DNA from: Acidobacteriota bacterium
GTDB lineage: Bacteria; Acidobacteriota; Vicinamibacteria; Marinacidobacterales; Marinacidobacteraceae
Assembly: GCA_022820545.1 (NCBI GenBank)
Contig: JAJEFG010000060.1
Coordinates: forward strand, 1-42,500
Direction: 5' to 3'
Length of the DNA stretch: 42,500 bases
The position numbers and the translations under genes are program-made. This document shows positions 7,639-14,978 of the stretch, piece after piece. Numbering within the stretch: the stretch's first letter is position 1; each line of letters opens with the position of its first letter. The notes under the pieces were generated by a model. It ran no database searches. It saw only the letters and a list, made by a program, of their open reading frames with translations, and was not told the origin of the DNA.

Positions 7639-9243
7639 ATGAATCACCAGTTGACGAATCTGCGAGAGCATCGCGCGCTCCCGCTCCTCCCCCTGCTCCT
7701 GCTCGCATTCGCCTTCGGGTGCGCGGGGGGCGGGGACGAGCCGTTCATGGAGCAACCGTGCACGGATGAGATGAGCCTCAACGAGTGTCTCGTCTTCCGT
7801 TCGGCCCAGTACGAGCTCGACACCGAGCGCGAGCACCCGCCGCGCGGCTTCCTCGATCCCGACGTGTTCATCGAGCACGAGGCGTCCGGTTTCGCCAAGG
7901 TGCTCTGCTCGGCGGTCTTCCTGACCGGGCTCGATTTCGAAGCGGCCCAGCACCAGATCGGCGGCTTCACCTCGCGCTACCGGTACCGCGACCGGCTCAC
8001 CGGACGCGAGATCGACATGGACAACCAGCGGGTCCACATCACCACGGACACCGGGGTCACCCGGACCGCGGTCCTCCACGGCGACCAGGGCTGCGTCACC
8101 CTGCCGATCGGCGAGGACGCCCCCTTCTACGAGACCGTGCCCGTGACCTCCACGGTGAACCAGGACGATCCCTGGCCGATGGGCGACGTGCTTCCGGACG
8201 AGCCGCTGCCGGAGGACGTGGACGCCGAGAAGCTCGAGGCGGCGGTGGACGCGGCGTTCGAGGAAGGCGCCATGACACTCGCCTTCGTGGTCCTCCACCG
8301 GGGCCGGCTGGTGGCCGAGCGCTACCGCGAGGAGGACGGGATCACCAAGGACACCCCGCTCGAGAGCTGGTCCATGAACAAGAGCCTGTCCGCGACCCTG
8401 CTGGGGATCCTGATCACCCAGGGCGATTACACGCTCGACCAGCTCGCGCCCATCGACGCCTGGCACGAGGACCCGGACGACGTCCGCGGCACGATCCGCA
8501 TCCAGGACATCCTGCAGATGTCCAGCGGACTCCGCTGCCTCAACGCCGGCGATCCGGAGTGGGACGAGGCCACGATGGGCTATCCGGACCACCTCTATCT
8601 CTACACCGGCACCGTGGACTCCCACGTCTGGGCGACCCAGCGGGCCCCGCAGTGGGCGCCGAACACGGTCGGCCGCTACCGCAACTGCGACCCGATCCTC
8701 ACGAACCACATCGTGCGGCTCGGGGTCGAGGGACGCGGCGAGAACTACCACCAGTTCCCGCAGAGGCACCTCTTCGACCCGATCGGCGCCAACCGGTTCG
8801 TCGCGGAGGCCGACCCCTACGGCAACTTCCTGCTGAACGGCTACGGCTTCGGCAGCGGGCGGGCCTGGGCCCGGCTCGGCCAGCTCTATCTGGACGGCGG
8901 GATGGCCCCGAACGGCGAGCGGGTGCTCTCGGAGGAGTTCGTCGATTTCGCGACTTCGGTGGCGCCCTCCTGGGAGGCTGACGGACGGCCCATCTACGGC
9001 GGGCTGATCTGGATCAACAACCCGCCGCGGGGCGGGGAGAAGCGGTTCCCGGCGCTGCCCAACAGCAGCTACAACTTCGCCGGCGCCGGCGGCCAGAGCA
9101 CGATCGTCGTCCCCGAGCACGAGATGGTGATCGCGCGGCTCGGGCTCTACGAGGGTTCGCTCGATGGAAGCGCCAACCGGGCGCTCCAGAACGCGCTGGC
9201 GCTGCTGGTGGAAGCGATTCCCCGGGCCGACGCGGCAAACTGA
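7639..9243 (+). CDS. serine hydrolase of the beta-lactamase/penicillin-binding class C family, lipoprotein
   Basis: The 534-residue product starts with a signal and lipobox FAFGC (Cys28), so it is an exported lipoprotein. About 170 residues of unrecognised sequence with several cysteines come next. The class C beta-lactamase-like domain starts near residue 190: SMNK (Ser245, Lys248) is the SxxK motif, YRNC near residue 350 fits the YxN motif, and FAGAGGQ near the end takes the place of the KTG-type motif. Members hydrolyse esters, amides or peptides; true beta-lactam resistance is not implied. GGGAGGA lies just before the ATG. The gene heads a tight plus-strand operon and diverges from the selD fusion; a TACAAT box at 7565-7570 is a possible -10 but has no good -35. 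Confidence 0.88.
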   Translation: MNHQLTNLREHRALPLLPLLLLAFAFGCAGGGDEPFMEQPCTDEMSLNECLVFRSAQYELDTEREHPPRGFLDPDVFIEHEASGFAKVLCSAVFLTGLDFEAAQHQIGGFTSRYRYRDRLTGREIDMDNQRVHITTDTGVTRTAVLHGDQGCVTLPIGEDAPFYETVPVTSTVNQDDPWPMGDVLPDEPLPEDVDAEKLEAAVDAAFEEGAMTLAFVVLHRGRLVAERYREEDGITKDTPLESWSMNKSLSATLLGILITQGDYTLDQLAPIDAWHEDPDDVRGTIRIQDILQMSSGLRCLNAGDPEWDEATMGYPDHLYLYTGTVDSHVWATQRAPQWAPNTVGRYRNCDPILTNHIVRLGVEGRGENYHQFPQRHLFDPIGANRFVAEADPYGNFLLNGYGFGSGRAWARLGQLYLDGGMAPNGERVLSEEFVDFATSVAPSWEADGRPIYGGLIWINNPPRGGEKRFPALPNSSYNFAGAGGQSTIVVPEHEMVIARLGLYEGSLDGSANRALQNALALLVEAIPRADAAN

Positions 9244-9248
9244 CTCCC

Positions 9249-10424
9249 ATGCGCACACACCCCGTTCGCCTGGCGGTTGCCGGCCTCTCCCTGATCCTGC
9301 TCGCCGGCTTCGGATGTTCCGGAGCGGGTCCTGACGCGTCCAGCGAGCGAGTCGCCGAGGCCCAGGGCGGACCGCCCGACCTGCCGCTCGAGCGGCTGTC
9401 GCTCCCGCCGGGATTCGAGATCGCCGTCTGGGGCCGGGTGCCCGGCGCGCGCTCGCTGACCCGGGGTGAGAACGGCACGATCTTCGTGGGGACCCGCGAA
9501 GCGTCCGGCGGGGTGTACGCGCTGCGCGACAACGACGGCGACGGGAAGGCCGACGAGCTTCACACCCTCGCCGAGGACCTCTTCATGCCCAACGGGGTGG
9601 CGATGCGCGGCGGCGACCTCTTCGTGGCCGAGGTGAACCGGATCCTGCGGTTCGACGGCATCGAGTCACGGCTCGCCGACCCCGGCAAACCGGTCGTGGT
9701 GACCGACGACCTCCCCGACATGCGCCACCACGGCTGGAAGTTCATCGACTTCGGACCGGACGGGATGCTCTACGTCCCGGTGGGGGCGCCCTGCAACCGC
9801 TGCGCCTCGGAGGATCCGCTCTTCGCCTCCATCGCCCGGATGCAGCCCGACGGCTCCGGGCTGGAGGTCGCCGCGCTCGGGGTGCGGATGTCGGTCGGGT
9901 TCGACTGGCACCCGGAGACGGGGCAGATGTGGTTCACCGACAACAACCCGGACTGGCTCGGGGACGACAACCCGCCCGGCGAGATGAACATCCTCACCGA
10001 AGCCGGACAGCACTTCGGCTACCCCTATTGCCACGCCGGGGACGTGAGCGATCCCTGGTACGGCCGGTACCGGTCCTGCGACGAGTTCGAGCCGCCGACC
10101 CAGAAGCTCGGTCCCCACGTCGCCGCGATCGGGATGGCCTTCTACCGGGGCGACCAGTTTCCCGAGGAGTACCGCAACCAGGCGATCGTCGCCGAGCACG
10201 GCTCCTGGAACCGGACCGAACGGATCGGCTACCGCCTGACCCTGGTGCGGAACGAGGGCGGGGTAGCGACCGCATACGAAGACTTCGTCACCGGCTGGAT
10301 CGGCGAACCCGAGGAGCGCGCCTGGGGCCGCCCTGTCGACGTCCTTGAGCTGCCCGGCGGCGACATCCTGGTCTCCGACGACCGCGCCGGGGCGATCTAC
10401 CGGATTTGGTACTCGGGAGACTGA
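9249..10424 (+). CDS. PQQ-dependent sugar dehydrogenase-like (sorbosone dehydrogenase family) lipoprotein
   Basis: This 391-residue protein carries a lipoprotein signal ending at Cys23 (LLAGFGC) and then a six-bladed propeller of the soluble quinoprotein glucose/sorbosone dehydrogenase type. Typical segments are LPPGFEIAVWG, HHGWKFIDFGPDGMLYVPVGAPCN, GVRMSVGFDWHPETGQMWFTDN, HFGYPYCHAG and VAEHGSWNR. The expected activity is oxidation of a sugar or aldehyde sugar in the periplasm with PQQ, but many family members are uncharacterised. The start lies 5 bases after the serine hydrolase stop, and its own end overlaps the next gene by 19 bases, also a quinoprotein. No PQQ synthesis genes are in the window. 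Confidence 0.88.
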   Translation: MRTHPVRLAVAGLSLILLAGFGCSGAGPDASSERVAEAQGGPPDLPLERLSLPPGFEIAVWGRVPGARSLTRGENGTIFVGTREASGGVYALRDNDGDGKADELHTLAEDLFMPNGVAMRGGDLFVAEVNRILRFDGIESRLADPGKPVVVTDDLPDMRHHGWKFIDFGPDGMLYVPVGAPCNRCASEDPLFASIARMQPDGSGLEVAALGVRMSVGFDWHPETGQMWFTDNNPDWLGDDNPPGEMNILTEAGQHFGYPYCHAGDVSDPWYGRYRSCDEFEPPTQKLGPHVAAIGMAFYRGDQFPEEYRNQAIVAEHGSWNRTERIGYRLTLVRNEGGVATAYEDFVTGWIGEPEERAWGRPVDVLELPGGDILVSDDRAGAIYRIWYSGD

Positions 10425-12361
10425 TCGGGCTCGCGGCGGCGCTCTCGGTCGCCGCCGCCGCGGCGTTCGCGCAGGACCGCGATCCCGGGGAATGGCCGCA
10501 CTACGCGGCCGACCTGTCCTCGACCCGCTACTCCCCGCTGGACCAGATCCACGCGGGCAACGTGGACCAGTTGGAGATCGTCTGGCGCTGGACCTCGCGG
10601 AACTTCGGGCCGCGCCCCGACTTCAACCTGCGGACCACCCCGCTGATGCTGGACGGGGTCGTCTACGTCACTGCCGGCGCCCGGCGCGCGGCCATCGCGA
10701 TGGACGCCGCCACCGGCGAGACGCTCTGGACCTACCGTCTCGACGAGGGCAAGCGCGGGGAGTCGGCGCCCCGGCAGACCTCCGGACGCGGGGTCTCCTT
10801 CTGGAGCGACGGCGAGACGGCGCGGGTGTTCCTGGTCACCCCGGCGTACCGGCTGGTGGCGCTCGACGCGGACACCGGGCGGCTGATCCCGGGTTTCGGC
10901 CTCGACGGGATGGTGGACCTGCGCCGGAACCTGGGCCGGGAAGTCGACCTCGAGACCGCGGCGATCGGCTCCGGCTCCCCGCCCACAGTGGTCGGAGACG
11001 TGATCGTCGTGGGGGCGGCGCTCGTGAGCGGCAGCGCTCCGCCGTCACCGGAGAACGCACCGTCGCCGGTCCGCGGCTACGACGCCCGGAGCGGGGAACT
11101 GCTCTGGACGTTCCACACGATTCCCCGCGAGGGCGAGTTCGGGAACGACACCTGGGAGAACGACAGTTGGCGCACCACCGGGAACACCGGGGTCTGGGCC
11201 TGGATGAGCGCCGACCCCGAACTCGGGCTGGTCTATCTGCCGACCGAAGCCCCCACCGGGGACTACTACGGGGGGCACCGTCCCGGCGACAACCTGTTCT
11301 CCCAGAGCGTCGTGGCGCTGGACGTGGCGACCGGGGAACGGCGCTGGCACTACCAGACGGTCCACCACCCGATCTGGGACTACGACCTCCCGACCGCCCC
11401 GGTGCTCCTCGACCTGACCGTGGACGGCCGGGAGATTCCCGCGCTCGCCCAGGTGACCAAGCAGGCGTTCACCTTCGTGCTCGACCGCCGCACCGGCGAG
11501 CCGGTCTGGCCGATCGAGGAACGGCCGATGCCGGCGTCCACGGTGCCGGGCGAAAAGACGGCGCCCACGCAACCGTTCCCCACGAAGCCGCCACCGTTCC
11601 AGCGGCAGGGGGTGAGCGAGGACGACCTGATCGACCTCACCCCGGAGCTCAAGGAACAGGCGCTCCAGATCGCGCGGTTCTACACGCTGGGCCCGCTCTT
11701 CACCCCGCCGACGGTGATGGTGCCGCGGGGGAACCGGGGAACGCTGACGGTGCCGGGCGCGCTCGGGGGGGCGAACTGGCCGAGCGTCGCGGCGGACCCC
11801 GAGACCGGGATCGTTTACGTGTCCTCGGGCCTCGACGTGAACGTGCTCGGGCTCGAGAACGACCCGGAACGCTCGACCATGGACTTCGTCCAGGGGACGC
11901 GCCGGGAGATCCGCCTCCCCGAGGGCGGCGGGCCGCAGGGCCTGCCGCTGCTGAAACCCCCGTGGGGCCTCATCACCGCGCTCGACCTGAACCGCGGCGA
12001 GATTCTCTGGCAGGTACCCAACAGCGATACGCCGGAGTGGATCCGGGAGCATCCGGCGCTTGAAGGGGTCGAGTTGGGGCGGACCGGCCAGTCCGACCGC
12101 GGCGGCCTGCTGGTGACGAAGACGCTGCTCTTCGCGGGCGAGGGGTCCGGCATGTTCGCCGCGTTCGGCACCGGCGGCCCCATGTTCCGGGCCCACGACA
12201 AGGCCACCGGTGAGATCCTCTGGGAGTTCGAACTGCCGGCGAACCAGTCGGGTACGCCGATGAGCTACGAGGTGGATGGGCGTCAGTTCATCGTGGTCGC
12301 GGTCGGCGCCCCGGACCATGCGGCGGAGTTCGTGGCGCTCGCGCTTCCGGAAGCGGAATGA
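10406..12361 (+). CDS. PQQ-dependent dehydrogenase (membrane glucose dehydrogenase-like propeller)
   Basis: The 651-residue sequence has a Sec signal ending in AFAQ at about residue 23 and an eight-bladed PQQ propeller with repeated tryptophan-docking segments (ATGETLWTY, RSGELLWTF, ATGERRWHY, NRGEILWQV, ATGEILWEF). HHPIWDYDLP carries the Asp that is catalytic in membrane glucose dehydrogenase. I see no cysteine, so there is no haem-c site and no vicinal disulfide, which sets it apart from methanol and quinohaemoprotein alcohol dehydrogenases. There are no N-terminal membrane helices. The start is TTG at 10406, inside the end of the previous gene; no in-frame ATG lies near the signal peptide. 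Substrate unknown, perhaps a sugar or polyol. Electrons probably go to a quinone or a separate cytochrome. Confidence 0.9.
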   Translation: MVLGRLIGLAAALSVAAAAAFAQDRDPGEWPHYAADLSSTRYSPLDQIHAGNVDQLEIVWRWTSRNFGPRPDFNLRTTPLMLDGVVYVTAGARRAAIAMDAATGETLWTYRLDEGKRGESAPRQTSGRGVSFWSDGETARVFLVTPAYRLVALDADTGRLIPGFGLDGMVDLRRNLGREVDLETAAIGSGSPPTVVGDVIVVGAALVSGSAPPSPENAPSPVRGYDARSGELLWTFHTIPREGEFGNDTWENDSWRTTGNTGVWAWMSADPELGLVYLPTEAPTGDYYGGHRPGDNLFSQSVVALDVATGERRWHYQTVHHPIWDYDLPTAPVLLDLTVDGREIPALAQVTKQAFTFVLDRRTGEPVWPIEERPMPASTVPGEKTAPTQPFPTKPPPFQRQGVSEDDLIDLTPELKEQALQIARFYTLGPLFTPPTVMVPRGNRGTLTVPGALGGANWPSVAADPETGIVYVSSGLDVNVLGLENDPERSTMDFVQGTRREIRLPEGGGPQGLPLLKPPWGLITALDLNRGEILWQVPNSDTPEWIREHPALEGVELGRTGQSDRGGLLVTKTLLFAGEGSGMFAAFGTGGPMFRAHDKATGEILWEFELPANQSGTPMSYEVDGRQFIVVAVGAPDHAAEFVALALPEAE

Positions 12362-12374
12362 AGGAGAGGTCCCC

Positions 12375-12773
12375 ATGAAGACCGTTCTTTCCCAGCATCA
12401 GGAGACGGCCTACGCGCTGCTGCGCATGGTGGTCGGTTTCCTTTTCTTCTGCCACGGCGTGGTGGCGGTCTGGTTCCTGTTCGGCGAGGGAACCCCCTAC
12501 TCACCGGCGTGGCTCTACAACACCGCCGGGATCGTGGAGTTCGTGACCGGCGCGCTGGTCCTTGTCGGCTACCAGACCCGGATCGCGGCGTTCCTCGCTT
12601 CGGGGCAGATGGCGGTCGCCTACTTCTACCGCCATCAGCCCGACGGGCTGCTGCCCATCCAGAACGACGGCGAACTGGCGGCGCTCTTTTGCTTCCTGTT
12701 CCTCTTCATCGCCGCCGCCGGATCCGGGAAGTGGAGCATCGAGTCGTGCTGCCCCCCGGGGGGAAAGAACTGA
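12375..12773 (+). CDS. DoxX family membrane protein
   Basis: The 132-residue product has four likely membrane helices (about residues 15-35, 47-65, 70-88 and 97-118) and the DoxX pattern LLRMVVGFLFFCHGV followed by GIVEFVTGALVLVGYQTRIAAFL. DoxX proteins are small inner-membrane proteins, some linked to quinone oxidoreduction or to stress responses; the exact role is usually unknown. It follows the PQQ dehydrogenase by 13 bases behind AAGGAGAGG, so it may serve electron transfer from that enzyme, which is inference from position alone. The C-terminus carries a CC pair. Confidence 0.85.
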   Translation: MKTVLSQHQETAYALLRMVVGFLFFCHGVVAVWFLFGEGTPYSPAWLYNTAGIVEFVTGALVLVGYQTRIAAFLASGQMAVAYFYRHQPDGLLPIQNDGELAALFCFLFLFIAAAGSGKWSIESCCPPGGKN

Positions 12774-12774
12774 A

Positions 12775-13011
12775 ATGGCCCGGATGACCATTCGCATTCC
12801 GGACGATACCCACGCCCGCATCAAGACCCTGGCGCGCCAACGGGGAATGAGCGTGAACCGCCTGATGGAGGAACTGAGTGTGATTGCAGTTACCCAGCAC
12901 GACGCCGAGGCGCGGTTCCGAGCCCTCGCAGCGCGCGGGTCGGCGCGGGAGGGACTCGCGGTGCTTGAGAAGCTGGATCGGGCGTTCGCTACCGAGCGGA
13001 CCGGAAACTAG
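12775..13011 (+). CDS. ribbon-helix-helix DNA-binding protein (antitoxin-like)
   Basis: The 78-residue protein begins with the ribbon-helix-helix pattern MTIRIPDDTHARIKTLARQRGMSVNRLMEEL: a short beta strand, helix, turn and helix, as in the CopG/Arc antitoxin class. The remainder is a helical tail. Such proteins bind operator DNA as dimers and often neutralise a toxin. The start is one base after the doxX stop, so it is read in the metabolic operon. The next gene is an HD hydrolase and no toxin gene is adjacent, so it could be an orphan antitoxin or a regulator of the operon. Confidence 0.75.
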   Translation: MARMTIRIPDDTHARIKTLARQRGMSVNRLMEELSVIAVTQHDAEARFRALAARGSAREGLAVLEKLDRAFATERTGN

Positions 13012-13027
13012 TCCACGGAGAGCCAGC

Positions 13028-13597
13028 ATGACCCGCGACGAGGCCTGGGGGCACCTGACCACCTGGTGCGAGACCGATTCGCTCCGCAACCACGCGCGTT
13101 CGGTGGAGATCGTCATGCGGGCCGCCGCCGGCCACTACGGGGGCGCCGATGCGGATCCCGAGGTGTGGGGTATCGCCGGGATGCTGCACGACGCCGACTA
13201 CGAGAAGTGGCCCGAGGACCATCCGAACCGGATCGTGGCCTGGCTCCGGGAGCGCGGCGAGGAGGAGATCGCCTATGCGATCTCCGGCCACTACACGAAA
13301 TGGGGCGTCGAGTGGAAGTCACCCATGGACCGGGCGCTCCTCGCCTGCGACGAGCTCACCGGTTTCATTGTGGCGTGCTGTCTGGTTCGGCCCGAAGGGG
13401 TATCGACCCTGAGCGCCCGCAGCGTCAAGAAGAAGCTGAAGGACAAGCGGTTCGCGGCGAAGGTGGAGCGGCACGAGTGCCGGTTCGGCGCCGAACTCCT
13501 CGGCGTGGACCTCGGGGAACACATCGACTTCATCGTGGGCGCGCTGAAACCCCACGCCGAGGAACTGGGGATCACGGGACGTCAGCTCCATCCCTGA
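13028..13597 (+). CDS. HD-domain hydrolase
   Basis: This 189-residue cytoplasmic protein has the metal-binding set of HD phosphohydrolases: His22 in LRNHARSVE, His54-Asp55 in GMLHDADYEKWPEDHP, and a later Asp in LLACDELTGF. The tail has a KKKLKDKRFAAKVER segment. It matches the short HD hydrolases annotated as predicted nucleotide or phosphate-ester hydrolases; substrate unknown. It is the last gene of the plus-strand operon, 16 bases after the ribbon-helix-helix gene. The following 108 bases to vapB hold no gene. Confidence 0.85.
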   Translation: MTRDEAWGHLTTWCETDSLRNHARSVEIVMRAAAGHYGGADADPEVWGIAGMLHDADYEKWPEDHPNRIVAWLRERGEEEIAYAISGHYTKWGVEWKSPMDRALLACDELTGFIVACCLVRPEGVSTLSARSVKKKLKDKRFAAKVERHECRFGAELLGVDLGEHIDFIVGALKPHAEELGITGRQLHP

Positions 13598-13682
13598 GGC
13601 CGAAACGAGCGGAGCGTCCGATCGGCGCGACGCTGCTACGGGAGCGGGTCCGCTGGGCGGCCACCCGACACTACAGACAAGC

Positions 13683-13688
13683 TACAAT
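13683..13688 (+). promoter_or_regulatory. possible -10 box before vapB (TACAAT)
   Basis: TACAAT lies 17 bases before the vapB ATG in an otherwise GC-rich gap. No convincing -35 sits at the right spacing. The same hexamer occurs at 7565-7570 ahead of the serine hydrolase gene. A VapB-repressed promoter here would be usual. Confidence 0.25.
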
Positions 13689-13705
13689 TGCGGTGAGGCG
13701 TCTCC

Positions 13706-14002
13706 ATGGCGATCAACCTGACCCACCGGCCCGATCTCGAGGAACGGATCGAAAGACTGGCCTCCCGCCTTGGAATGAACGGACGGGGGCGCAAGACGGC
13801 CGTGATCGAGCGGGCGCTCACGGTCCTCGAGGCGCAGAACGCGCCGATGTCTCCGGAAGAGATACAGGCGTCGCTTGCGCAATTCACGCATGGCGACCAG
13901 ATCGCTGCGGAACTTGCGGACGATCCTGAACTCGATCACAGCAAGCCCCTCTCCCAGGCCCTCCAGGAAGTCCTGTACGACGAATACGGCTTGCCCAAGT
14001 GA
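13706..14002 (+). CDS. vapB: VapB-type antitoxin
   Basis: The 98-residue protein has the short-strand-plus-helices N-terminus of Rv0623/PSK-type antitoxins (MAINLTHRPDLEERIERLASRLG, then KTAVIERALTVLE), which dimerises and binds DNA. The C-terminal part (ELADDPELDHSKPLSQALQEVLYDEYGL) is the likely toxin-wrapping tail. The stop codon overlaps the vapC start in GTGA, so toxin translation depends on antitoxin translation. Expected to repress its own promoter as the VapBC complex. Confidence 0.85.
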   Translation: MAINLTHRPDLEERIERLASRLGMNGRGRKTAVIERALTVLEAQNAPMSPEEIQASLAQFTHGDQIAAELADDPELDHSKPLSQALQEVLYDEYGLPK

Positions 14003-14394
14003 TCGTCCTGGACACGTCTGCCGTGGTAGCGATCGTCCGGGAAGAGCCGGAGAGGGATCGTTTCAAGGAGAGGATTGAGGATGCCGGTCAGGTGTTGGTG
14101 TCCGCCGGAACCTGCATCGAACTCGCTGCCGTCGCCGGGCGCTCGGAAACCCTCGCGGAAGACGTCGCGATCTTCCTCGGGCAACCCTTCGTCCGGATCG
14201 AGCCGGTTACGGCAACGCAAGCAGCGCTGGCGTCCCATGCGTTCCAGAGATGGGGGAAGGGCCACCACCCGGCAGCTTTGAACCTCGGTGACATGTTTGC
14301 CTATTCGCTGGCGCGGGAGCTGGACCTCCCGCTGCTGTTCAAGGGGCATGACTTCGCCCGCACCGATGTGCGGAACGCACTCGAAGACGAGTGA
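13999..14394 (+). CDS. vapC: VapC-type PIN-domain ribonuclease toxin
   Basis: This 131-residue PIN protein has the four acidic metal ligands in place: Asp5 in IVLDTSA, Glu41 in CIELAAV, Asp98 in LNLGDMFAYSLA and Asp118 in KGHDFARTD. VapC toxins cleave RNA, commonly tRNA or rRNA, unless bound by VapB. The start is GTG overlapping the vapB stop by 4 bases. It looks intact. It lies between the metabolic operon and the AAA/nuclease locus, which is on the other strand. Confidence 0.92.
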   Translation: MIVLDTSAVVAIVREEPERDRFKERIEDAGQVLVSAGTCIELAAVAGRSETLAEDVAIFLGQPFVRIEPVTATQAALASHAFQRWGKGHHPAALNLGDMFAYSLARELDLPLLFKGHDFARTDVRNALEDE

Positions 14395-14410
14395 GGCCAA
14401 GGAGGATCAG

Positions 14411-14896
14411 ATGCCCACGTCGCGTTGGATCGCCGCCGCCATGGCGGGCGGCATTTTTCTGGGAGGGGTAGCGATGACCAAGGGACAATCGGCTCACGAC
14501 GCGGTCTCCCGTCACATGGTGGCGGAAGCGACGCTCGTGGCTCACTTCGTGGACGCCGCGGTCAAGGCGGGGATGGACCGGGATGCGATCAACGCGGCGC
14601 TGCGCCGGATCGCGGACGAGACCGTGATCTCCGAGTTCTGGGTGAGTGACGAGAACGGCGAGATCGCCTTCACGAACATCGAGGGTGTGGACTTCACGTT
14701 CCCCACCGATCCGGCGGCCGATTCGCAGGCGGCTCCGTTCGCGGCGCTGGTGACCGGGGATCAGAGCGTGGTCGTGCAGGGCGCCGCGCCCCGGGTGCTC
14801 GACGGCGCGACCTTCAAGTACGTGGGCGTCGCGGGCGTGGATCAGCGCCGGATCGTGCAGGTGGGACTGTCGGCCGCGGAACTCGGCGAGCCCTGA
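14411..14896 (+). CDS. signal-anchored sensor-like domain protein
   Basis: The 161-residue product starts with one hydrophobic segment (about residues 6-22) without a clear cleavage site, so it is probably anchored with the rest outside the cytoplasm. A helix rich in His/Ala/Val follows, then an alpha-beta domain with VISEFWVSDENGEIAFTN, DFTFPTDP and FKYVGVAGVDQRRIVQVGL. That pattern resembles the single Cache/PAS-like extracellular domains of histidine kinases and chemoreceptors, but no signalling domain is attached. A strong GGAGGA lies 5 bases before the ATG, 16 bases after vapC. It converges on the nuclease gene. Function unknown. Confidence 0.7.
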   Translation: MPTSRWIAAAMAGGIFLGGVAMTKGQSAHDAVSRHMVAEATLVAHFVDAAVKAGMDRDAINAALRRIADETVISEFWVSDENGEIAFTNIEGVDFTFPTDPAADSQAAPFAALVTGDQSVVVQGAAPRVLDGATFKYVGVAGVDQRRIVQVGLSAAELGEP

Positions 14897-14932
14897 CGGA
14901 GTAACGGTCAGCGGCCGCCGACCGGCATCGCC

Positions 14933-14972
14933 GCCCCCGGCGCGGCGCGTGACCCGAGTTCCAACCCGGAGT
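14933..14972. repeat. possible degenerate double-hairpin repeat, 3' of the nuclease gene
   Basis: The trailer GTTCCAACCCGG and a CGCGGCGCGTG segment match parts of the repeat family, in the same place relative to a minus-strand stop codon, but hairpin 2 is not preserved. It could be a decayed copy or chance. Confidence 0.25.
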
Positions 14973-14978
14973 CAGCGG

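Noticed and set aside
14905-14924. CGGTC-A-GCGGCCGC-C-GACCG inverted repeat between convergent genes, as a terminator
   Set aside because: The inner part is a palindrome with no room for a loop and no T-tract follows on either strand.
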